Shown piece after piece: positions 1 through 4,980 of a stretch of DNA of 8,254 bases. Under the pieces are notes generated by a model that was not told where the DNA came from, did not search any database, and saw only the letters and a program-made list of their open reading frames with translations. Positions within the stretch are counted from its first letter, which is position 1. Every line of letters begins with the position of its first letter. The position numbers and the translations under genes were made by a program. Source of the DNA: an uncultured Candidatus Melainabacteria bacterium (GTDB taxonomy: Bacteria > Cyanobacteriota > Vampirovibrionia > Gastranaerophilales > Gastranaerophilaceae); the NCBI GenBank assembly GCA_934693215.1, contig CAKUVB010000072.1:1-8254 (forward strand). Direction: 5' to 3'.

Positions 1-1523
1 GATGATAAATCCATATATTGTTTTACATCTACATCTTTAAATTTCATTGTATCTTTTGAAAAAGCTTTTACCCATAGATTTGCTTTAGTTGTAATATTAC
101 CACCGATACTTGTTGAATTTTTATCTGTTACATTATTTGGATCATTTGAATTGTAACCAATGATAATATTTCCTGAATCTGTTCCTTTTGAATCTGCAGT
201 CAAGTTAGCATTACCACCAATTGAACCTCCTGCAACATGAATTGCTCCATGTTCGGTTTCAACATTCAAATCTTTTCCTACTTTTGAATCTCCCATAAAG
301 AAGGTCGCACTATTGGTAGTACCTGTAATTTTCATATTTGGTTTACCTGTACCTGCTACAATATTTGCATTACCTTTTATTTCTGAACCATTTACCAATG
401 ATACATGATCACTTGATTTTACTGTCAAATTATTTGATTTAAAGTTTGATAAGTAAGTTGGTGAATTTGGATATGAACCTTCTGCTTTTGGTGTCAAGCC
501 AGATGTAATATCTGCATCGCCTGTTACTGTCATATTATATATTGATGAATTTTTGCCAGTTTTAGCAGTTAAATTACCTCCAACTGTTGTTGATGAAGTT
601 GAACCTTTTTTATTTACTACAAAACCATCTGAGTTTACTGTCAAATCTCCGCTAATATCTCCTGCTTTTAATAATACCGCATGTTTATTAGACATCTTTG
701 TTTCTTTTGCAGTAAAATTTCCTCCATTAACGTTAATAGCACTATTGTCGGCTACTAAGTTAATAATCCCACTTGGATTAGAAGATGTAATTGACGAATT
801 TGCAATTTGAATTGATGAATTATTATTAAATTTTATATTATTTGTTTTTGTTGGATCTGCAGAAGCGGCTATAAAATTAGATCCATCTTTTGTAACAAAT
901 GAAATATTATTACCTGTAATATTAGAAGCTTTTACATCAATACCTTTTGCAATGATATTAAGATCTCCACCTGAGAAAACATTACCTGAATTTAATGCGA
1001 TTACACTATATGTATTATCTTTAAATACTGGATTATTTAAATAATCATAATTAATATTTAATTTACCATCATTAAAAGTATATTTATTAGTTAAATCTTG
1101 TGTTGTTAAAACCAAAGTACCAGCAGTTGAGATTGAACCACCAGGAGCCATTAACATACCATTTGGGTTAGATATTATAATAGCACCTTGACCACCTGTT
1201 ATTGAACCTGCAATTGTTGACATACCATTAAGAACATTATTCAAAACCGCAGAATTACCGTTGATGAAGTTTAAAGATTGATTTTTTCCAACATTTAAAA
1301 ATCCCCAATCTAGAACAGCATCACCATTAAATTTAAGATTTGCTGTATTACTATCAGGTTTTACAACACCAGTAAAACCACCATGTGAACCATTAATCTG
1401 AGCCCCTCCCGAACCATTATCTGGAAGAACTGGAATAACGGATTCTGCAAATGTTATTTGCAAAGTCATAAAAGACAAACATAATGCACTAGCGATGAGT
1501 TTTTTGAAAATATTGTTTTTCAT
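1..1523 (-). CDS. TpsA-like two-partner-secretion exoprotein (filamentous haemagglutinin N-terminal domain), 3' end cut by window
   Basis: Reading the minus strand from the ATG at 1523-1521 gives 507 uninterrupted codons running off the window edge. An AAGGAAG ribosome site lies just upstream. Residues 1-26 form a Sec signal peptide: basic MKNNIFKK, a hydrophobic core, and likely cleavage after TFA. Residues ~28-150 match the TPS/haemagglutination-activity domain: LNNVLNG at 94-100 corresponds to the LNRV-type motif, and NPNGM at 119-123 to the NPNGI motif that TpsB transporters need. The rest is Asn/Gly/Thr/Ser-rich beta-helix sequence with irregular repeats such as VGGNLTA and IGGNANLTA. 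The only cysteine I find is in the signal peptide, as is common in this class. Family knowledge: such proteins cross the outer membrane through a TpsB (Omp85-family) pore and act as adhesins, contact-dependent toxins or haemolysins. No tpsB and no toxin tip is in the window, so the function is open. The domain call is firm; full length is unknown. Confidence 0.85.
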   Translation of the reverse strand, partial: MKNNIFKKLIASALCLSFMTLQITFAESVIPVLPDNGSGGAQINGSHGGFTGVVKPDSNTANLKFNGDAVLDWGFLNVGKNQSLNFINGNSAVLNNVLNGMSTIAGSITGGQGAIIISNPNGMLMAPGGSISTAGTLVLTTQDLTNKYTFNDGKLNINYDYLNNPVFKDNTYSVIALNSGNVFSGGDLNIIAKGIDVKASNITGNNISFVTKDGSNFIAASADPTKTNNIKFNNNSSIQIANSSITSSNPSGIINLVADNSAINVNGGNFTAKETKMSNKHAVLLKAGDISGDLTVNSDGFVVNKKGSTSSTTVGGNLTAKTGKNSSIYNMTVTGDADITSGLTPKAEGSYPNSPTYLSNFKSNNLTVKSSDHVSLVNGSEIKGNANIVAGTGKPNMKITGTTNSATFFMGDSKVGKDLNVETEHGAIHVAGGSIGGNANLTADSKGTDSGNIIIGYNSNDPNNVTDKNSTSIGGNITTKANLWVKAFSKDTMKFKDVDVKQYMDLS

Positions 1524-1620
1524 GTAATTCACTTCCTTATAATATATATCTTGTATAAATAATCACTAACCTTTAAGATTATGTATTGGATTGGTTGATT
1601 TCCCCACTAACCTCAAAACA

Positions 1621-1650
1621 ATTCTAACATGTAAAGACTCGTGATAAATT
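1621..1650 (-). promoter_or_regulatory. Candidate extended -10 promoter for the tps gene
   Basis: On the minus strand, TGTTAGAAT (1629-1621) fits an extended -10 (TGn plus TAGAAT), with a weak TTTATC-like -35 about 16 bp upstream. It would give a leader of roughly 90 nt. A nonamer, AGGTTAGTG, occurs twice in that leader (1613-1605 and 1572-1564), 41 bp apart. Promoter prediction by eye in such AT-rich DNA is unreliable; a perfect TATAAT further upstream (1736-1731) is an alternative. Confidence 0.35.
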
Positions 1651-1730
1651 ATTTTTGACATAACATGATTTGTTTTTTACAAAATTTTACATTTTTTCAT
1701 ATATCAATAATATTGAAATCAAATTATTTA

Positions 1731-1775
1731 ATTATATCTAATCACACTTGTGGTATTAGTATTATTTTAATACTA
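1731..1775 (-). promoter_or_regulatory. Upstream tps promoter candidate with palindromic operator-like site
   Basis: The minus strand has a perfect TATAAT at 1736-1731 without a good -35. Where a -35 would sit lies the palindrome TAGTATT-ATTTT-AATACTA (1757-1775), with two 7-nt arms and a 5-nt spacer. Seventeen of its bases (1759-1775) are repeated exactly, in the other orientation, at 7141-7157 in front of the HxlR-type regulator gene. A position over the -35 would suit an activator or a repressor. This is inferred from position and symmetry only. Confidence 0.4.
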
Positions 1776-1886
1776 GTTAATAATAATTATTTTATTACTG
1801 ACAGGTTTTATTAATTATTATTTCTCTATCAAATTACACAGAACATTACATACTCTCTAACATCCCTTGCATTGTGCCTTGCATGG

Positions 1887-1991
1887 GATTCTTCGCCTAC
1901 GGCTCTGAATGACGAACTGAACGTCATATTGAGCATTAGCGAAATATCTCTAACAAACATTATATGAGATTCATCGGCAAGCCGAGCAGAG
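1887..1991. repeat. 105-bp direct repeat, copy A
   Basis: These 105 bases recur at 2281-2385 with a single mismatch (A at 1973, T at 2367), a constant offset of 394 bp. The unit contains a reverse arm (GATTCTTCGCC...GAATGAC, 1887-1913) followed by a hairpin element (1923-1991) that begins GTCATATTGAGC and ends GGCAAGCCGAGCAGAG. The near identity points to a recent duplication or recombination between repeat arrays. Confidence 0.95.
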
Positions 1992-2033
1992 CGAATTTCT
2001 GTGAGTATAGAAGATATTCAAGACAGTTCAATC

Positions 2034-2157
2034 CGTCATTGCGAGTCACGAAGTGACGTGGCAATCCAGTAAATAATCAATTTAGGAATATTAAATTTGT
2101 TTAGTGTTTATTGAAGGAACTAGATTACTTCGGTCTTTACATTCCCTCGTAATGACG
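2034..2157. repeat. Inverted pair of the CGTCATTGCGAG repeat family
   Basis: CGTCATTGCGAG...GGCAATCCAGT (2034-2070) is matched in inverted orientation by ACTAGATTACTTCGG...CTCGTAATGACG (2119-2157), separated by 48 bp of AT-rich DNA. The left copy is itself palindromic (ATTGC-gag-TCAC-gaa-GTGAC-gtg-GCAAT). This CGTCATTGCGAG/GCAATCC type is a widespread bacterial intergenic repeat. A degenerate further copy lies at 2592-2623 (GATTACTTC...ATAATGAC). The inverted layout with a spacer resembles a small MITE-like element, but no target-site duplication is obvious. Confidence 0.75.
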
Positions 2158-2202
2158 TAAAATCTATCAATTCTGATTATTATCAAAACATCAAACTGAC
2201 AG

Positions 2203-2224
2203 ATTCCGTATCGTAGTACGGAAT
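2203..2224. repeat. Perfect 8-bp stem-loop
   Basis: ATTCCGTA and TACGGAAT face each other around a 6-nt loop (TCGTAG). The flanks (AG...GACTGA) resemble the outer ends of the neighbouring repeat family, so this may be a shortened member. Confidence 0.7.
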
Positions 2225-2236
2225 GACTGATTAGGT

Positions 2237-2307
2237 GTCATATTGAGCATAGCGAAATATCTCTAACAAAACTTGCTTGAGATTCTTCGCCTACGGCTCT
2301 GAATGAC
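2237..2307. repeat. Palindromic element of the GTCATATTGAGC family
   Basis: The left arm starts GTCATATTGAGCATAGCG and the right arm ends GGCTCTGAATGAC. Reverse-complementing the right arm gives GTCATTCAGAGCC..., homologous to the left arm. The whole is therefore an imperfect hairpin of about 28-nt arms around a TAACAAAACTTGCTT loop. Related hairpins occupy 1923-1991 and 2317-2385, and isolated right arms lie at 1887-1913, 2503-2532 and 2548-2575. Similar GTCATTCTGAGCG...AGAATCT repeats are known from intergenic DNA of many bacteria; that resemblance is from memory. Confidence 0.8.
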
Positions 2308-2385
2308 GAACTGAACGTCATATTGAGCATTAGCGAAATATCTCTAACAAACATTATATGAGATTCTTCGGCAAGCCGAGCAGAG
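2281..2385. repeat. 105-bp direct repeat, copy B
   Basis: Second copy of the 105-bp repeat (partner at 1887-1991, one mismatch). Its first 27 bases are also the 3' arm of the hairpin element at 2237-2307, so the duplicated block cuts across element boundaries. It was therefore probably copied as array sequence and not as one transposing unit. Confidence 0.95.
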
Positions 2386-2390
2386 GGTGA

Positions 2391-2431
2391 AAATCGAAAA
2401 TTCATAATCGGAAAAAGTATTTTTTCGATTT
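2391..2431. repeat. 10-bp inverted repeat
   Basis: AAATCGAAAA (2391-2400) is exactly complementary to TTTTCGATTT (2422-2431) around a 21-nt loop. It begins within a few bases of the end of repeat copy B and is followed by a second hairpin, GGCGTAG-TAAC-CTATGCC (2459-2476, one G-T pair). The segment 2386-2476 differs in style from both repeat families and may be a fragment of a third element. Confidence 0.7.
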
Positions 2432-2502
2432 GAATTTGAGTGTACCCGTTTAGTGCGAGGCGTAGTAACCTATGCCCTCTGAATGACGGCTTGGGCTTAT
2501 GA

Positions 2503-2575
2503 GAGATTCTTCGTCTAAAGACTCTGAATGACTGTTTGAGTTTGCATGAAATTCTTCGCCTACGGCTCTAAATTA
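2503..2575. repeat. Two degenerate right arms of the GTCATATTGAGC family
   Basis: GAGATTCTTCGTC...CTCTGAATGAC (2503-2532, with an internal GTCTaAAGAC stem) and GAAATTCTTCGCC...CTCTAAATTAC (2548-2575) are diverged copies of the right arm seen at 2281-2307, each without its left partner. They look like decayed members of the array. Confidence 0.7.
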
Positions 2576-2632
2576 CAAATAAGACGTTCTTGATTACTTC
2601 ACTAACTATTCTCTTATAATGACAAATAACAA

Positions 2633-2669
2633 AAAGAAGTGATAATTAATAATTAATCATCACTTCTTT
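2633..2669. terminator. Strong intrinsic terminator downstream of the small protein gene
   Basis: AAAGAAGTGAT (2633-2643) pairs perfectly with ATCACTTCTTT (2659-2669) around an AT-rich loop. On the minus strand the stem is followed by a T-rich tract (CTTCTTTTTGTTATTT), as expected for Rho-independent termination of the gene that stops at 2697. The plus-strand side is also T-rich, so it may work in both directions. It separates this gene from the repeat array and tps. Confidence 0.85.
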
Positions 2670-2696
2670 AAGCTTTTATTTATTGGCGACTATTTC

Positions 2697-3005
2697 CTAC
2701 CAAACAGAACCCCATTCTTGAGATGGAGCATCATCAATAGAATAAGCACCAGTATCTCCACCATCACCAGCACCAGCACCTGATGTAGCTCTTAATGATT
2801 TTGGATTTTCCATTTTTACAACTTCGGTTTCAGGTTTTTGATATTTTTTAACCATTGCACGACCTTGAGCTTCCATTGCATCAGCAGCTTTAGCTTCTAC
2901 TTTTGCAGCAGGTTTAGAAACAACCTTTGCAGCTTCTTTTGCAGCAGTTTTTGCTGGAGCTTTTGTAATACCCATAGCCATTTTTAGTGAATTAATCATT
3001 GACAT
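2697..3005 (-). CDS. Small Ala/Lys-rich protein with Gly/Asp-rich C-terminal tail, function unknown
   Basis: This is a 102-aa ORF with a near-perfect AAGGAGG ribosome site 10 nt before the ATG and a strong terminator right after the stop, so it is very likely a real and well-expressed gene. Residues 1-15 look mildly amphipathic (MSMINSLKMAMG). Residues ~16-50 are a charged Ala/Lys/Glu helix of low complexity. Residues ~54-64 read KKYQKPETEVV, then LRATSGAGAGDGGD, then an acidic, aromatic end (SIDDAPSQEWGSVW). There is no signal peptide or transmembrane segment. The Y-x-K-P...TSG plus Gly/Asp tail recalls, from memory, small hypothetical peptides common in gut anaerobes, some suspected to be ribosomally made peptide precursors. 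I cannot name a family. It lies 134 bp downstream of the pentein gene on the same strand and probably has its own promoter in that gap. Confidence 0.8.
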   Translation of the reverse strand: MSMINSLKMAMGITKAPAKTAAKEAAKVVSKPAAKVEAKAADAMEAQGRAMVKKYQKPETEVVKMENPKSLRATSGAGAGDGGDTGAYSIDDAPSQEWGSVW

Positions 3006-3139
3006 TTTATGTTTTCCTCCTTATTTTATTCACATATTTTTATACTTATATCTTTTACACATTGATATAATATTCAAACAAAAATTTATTTGCTAGTTTT
3101 ATATTTTAATTTTAACAAATTGTAATATTTATTACCTAA

Positions 3140-4375
3140 CTAAAAATCAAAATTCGGCATTTCTGTTGTCAGACAATGAATTCCGCCCGCTAAATTTTCT
3201 AAAGAATCTTGAATTTCTCCGTCTTTACCTTCAACAAAATATACATTTTCTTCTTTTATATATGGTTTTAAAGAGTTAACAAATTCTTTCTCAAAACTAA
3301 AACCACTTTCCTTTATTATCTCAGGTGTTAGTCCAATTCTTTTATCAAAATCTGATTTGTTAGAAATATAAACCATTTCGCCTTTTTTATTTTTTGTAAT
3401 AATTGCATTCATGAAATTAAGCGAATGAGTAAGTTGTTGTTCTTCAGGTTTTATACTTTTTTCTTTCGAAACACATGGATAAAAAGAAAGATGTTCTTCT
3501 GGAAACATAGATAAAAAAGCAAGTTTTTTTGATTTTTTGTTTGAAGCTTCTCTTATATAATCTTCTGTAATTTGTATATCTTCAGGTTCAGGGAATGTTT
3601 GATAAATTCTTCCAGGAACACCTATAACTTGAAAACCTTTATTCTCTAAAATATCTTTTACATCTTCTCTTGGTGCTTGAACATTATTAAGAACGGATTT
3701 CTTGAATTTATTTAATTCCTTATCCAAATTTTCTTTTACTACCAACAATTCTGTTTTTTTAGGTTCTTTTTTGAGAAGTTTTTGAATAGATTTTATTCCT
3801 TTATTAAAAGCTTTTATTGTTAAAGAATCATCTGTAAGCAAAATTCTTTTGTTATCCAAAGGTCTAACAAACAAATCTATATGATAATCCATCTGTGGTA
3901 TGTATTCAATTTTATCTACTCCCAAAATACTTTTTGCACCTTCAAGTTTGTCTATGCTTTTTTGTGCATCTTGACCTGCAAGAAGAATATCTTTACCATC
4001 TGTATCCTTTACATAATACATATTTCCACCCTGTGGAATTTCGCTATCGAAATCTTTATACAACCCTAATTTACGTGATAAATTATCGGCAAAGTCATCA
4101 TAATATTCATTTGTTATGATTTTCTTTTTAGGCGAAATTGTTGCAATATCTTGAGCCCAAGGACTATTTGAGAGATCGGCATAGGCATATTTTGCTTCAC
4201 TAGCCTTTAATAAGGTTCGACCAGAAGGAATAAAAACATCAAAACCAGCTTTTTTTCCTATTCGCTCTAATTCCAATCCCAATTCTTTTTTAGGAGAAGA
4301 TAAATAAAGAGCTTTTAATGGTCTAGCATCATAACCTTTGAAATATATCTGTTGATTATTTATAGTTGTTTTCAT
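3140..4375 (-). CDS. Pentein-fold guanidino-group-modifying enzyme, agmatine/protein-arginine-deiminase-like
   Basis: The 411-aa protein carries the catalytic layout of the agmatine deiminase / bacterial peptidylarginine deiminase superfamily. WAQD (Asp76) fits the substrate-binding Asp. QGGN at 115-118 stands where the family has EGGN. H165-I-D167 is the catalytic His-x-Asp, and GGIHCLTTEMP places the nucleophile at Cys401 near the C-terminus. Family knowledge: these enzymes hydrolyse or transfer the guanidino group of arginine-type substrates through a covalent Cys adduct. The Glu-to-Gln change and the Lys-rich insert at ~195-235 set it apart from standard AguA, so substrate specificity is uncertain. 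No signal peptide is seen, so it is probably cytoplasmic. No clear Shine-Dalgarno precedes the ATG (upstream TTTTTAATAATT), but no better in-frame start is near. It is divergent from the GNAT gene across 73 bp. Superfamily call good; reaction unproven. Confidence 0.8.
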   Translation of the reverse strand: MKTTINNQQIYFKGYDARPLKALYLSSPKKELGLELERIGKKAGFDVFIPSGRTLLKASEAKYAYADLSNSPWAQDIATISPKKKIITNEYYDDFADNLSRKLGLYKDFDSEIPQGGNMYYVKDTDGKDILLAGQDAQKSIDKLEGAKSILGVDKIEYIPQMDYHIDLFVRPLDNKRILLTDDSLTIKAFNKGIKSIQKLLKKEPKKTELLVVKENLDKELNKFKKSVLNNVQAPREDVKDILENKGFQVIGVPGRIYQTFPEPEDIQITEDYIREASNKKSKKLAFLSMFPEEHLSFYPCVSKEKSIKPEEQQLTHSLNFMNAIITKNKKGEMVYISNKSDFDKRIGLTPEIIKESGFSFEKEFVNSLKPYIKEENVYFVEGKDGEIQDSLENLAGGIHCLTTEMPNFDF

Positions 4376-4395
4376 AATTATTAAAAAGCATCTAA

Positions 4396-4424
4396 AGGAA
4401 ATTTTTGCTATTGTATGCTAAAAT
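4396..4424. promoter_or_regulatory. Overlapping divergent promoter candidates
   Basis: In the 73-bp gap between the divergent pentein and GNAT genes, the plus strand has an extended -10 (TGCTAAAAT, 4416-4424) without a good -35. The minus strand has TACAAT (4415-4410) with only a poor -35. Both -10 boxes lie within 15 bp, so transcription in the two directions would compete. Confidence 0.35.
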
Positions 4425-4448
4425 AAACAAAACAAAGATGAGGTTTTT

Positions 4449-4886
4449 ATGACTTTAACAATCAGACCATTTCAAACCAATGACAAACAAGAAATTATAT
4501 CTATGATGGAAGAATTTTATTCCTCAGATGCTGTTTCTACAAACGGAAGTAAAGATATATTTGAAACCGACTTCGAAAACTGTATTAATGATTGTCCATT
4601 TCTAGAGGGGTATGTTTTTAATACCAGTTCAGAGATAGTTGGATATGCAATGATTGCTAAAAGTTTTTCAACAGAATTTGGCAAAAAATGTATTTGGTTA
4701 GAGGATTTGTACCTAAAAAAAGAATACAGAGGTTTAGGTATTATACCCCAATTTATAGAATTTATAGAATCCAGCTACCCTAATACTGTTTTAAAATTAG
4801 AAGTTGAAGCCGAGAATAAACATGCGGTACATGTTTATAAAAAACGAGGATTCAAAGAATTACCTTATCAAGAAATGATAAAATAA
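4449..4886 (+). CDS. GNAT-family N-acetyltransferase
   Basis: At 145 aa this has typical single-domain GNAT length. MTLTIRPFQTND at the N-terminus is the usual beta1 start. WLEDLYLKKEYRGLGI (83-98) is beta4 plus the acetyl-CoA pyrophosphate loop, with R94-G-L-G97; the second loop glycine is replaced by Ile99. EVEAENKHAVHVYKKRGF (118-135) is the conserved C-terminal motif with Tyr130. It would transfer an acetyl group from acetyl-CoA to an amine; the substrate cannot be told. An AGATGAGG ribosome site is 5 nt before the ATG. The gene is followed after 94 bp by the FkbH-like gene on the same strand, so the two may share a transcript and a pathway, although a small hairpin and a likely second promoter lie between them. 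Confidence 0.85.
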   Translation: MTLTIRPFQTNDKQEIISMMEEFYSSDAVSTNGSKDIFETDFENCINDCPFLEGYVFNTSSEIVGYAMIAKSFSTEFGKKCIWLEDLYLKKEYRGLGIIPQFIEFIESSYPNTVLKLEVEAENKHAVHVYKKRGFKELPYQEMIK

Positions 4887-4916
4887 ACTTCGAAGTTTTT
4901 GCATACTCCGATTAAT

Positions 4917-4935
4917 GAATGATTTGTAATCGTTC
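4917..4935 (+). terminator. Hairpin between the GNAT and FkbH-like genes (weak terminator or leader structure)
   Basis: GAATGATT-TGT-AATCGTTC forms an 8-bp stem with one G-T pair, followed only by AAATTGTTG and no real T-run. A smaller palindrome, AAACTTCGAAGTTTTT (4886-4900), sits right after the GNAT stop and does end in Ts. Either may partly terminate the upstream transcript. The 94-bp gap probably also carries a promoter for the next gene, but I see no convincing -35/-10 pair. Confidence 0.35.
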
Positions 4936-4980
4936 AAATTGTTGTATCATATAACTTATTAATAGAGTAGGGGAAACAAT

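Larger units (their letters stand above)
1524..2632. other. Gene-free intergenic region rich in palindromic repeats
   Basis: I see no credible coding sequence here: no ORF has both a reasonable length and a ribosome site. Bases 1524-1860 are very AT-rich and hold the tps leader, promoter candidates and the 1757-1775 palindrome. Bases 1861-2623 have a visibly higher GC content and consist almost entirely of short palindromic repeat units of two families plus spacers (listed separately). The two flanking genes, tps and the small 102-aa protein, are both on the minus strand, so readthrough from the small gene toward tps would have to cross all the hairpins. Confidence 0.75.

Noticed and set aside
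553..810. 85-aa plus-strand open frame
   Set aside because: It lies wholly antisense to the tps coding sequence, which has signal peptide, domain and ribosome-site support. The frame has no ribosome site or recognisable motif.
1887..2385. CRISPR array
   Set aside because: The repeats are palindromic, of unequal length and spacing, occur in both orientations and flank no cas genes. They fit REP/MITE-like intergenic repeats.
1524..2632. tRNA, small RNA or hidden gene in the long intergenic region
   Set aside because: I could trace no cloverleaf with a GTTC-type T-loop or CCA end, and no ORF with a ribosome site. The hairpins present are explained by the repeat families.
3122..3135. Palindrome after the pentein stop as a terminator
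   Set aside because: GTAATA-TT-TATTAC has only 6-bp AT-rich arms, too small a loop and no T-run, so termination there is unsupported.
3881..4119. Two overlapping plus-strand open frames of 62 and 74 aa
   Set aside because: Both are antisense to the pentein gene across its conserved His-x-Asp and QGGN region; composition is that of a shadow frame.
4359..4391. 11-codon upstream ORF overlapping the pentein start on the minus strand
   Set aside because: An out-of-frame ATG at 4391 opens a very short frame, but with no clear ribosome site or conservation evidence it is not distinguishable from chance.
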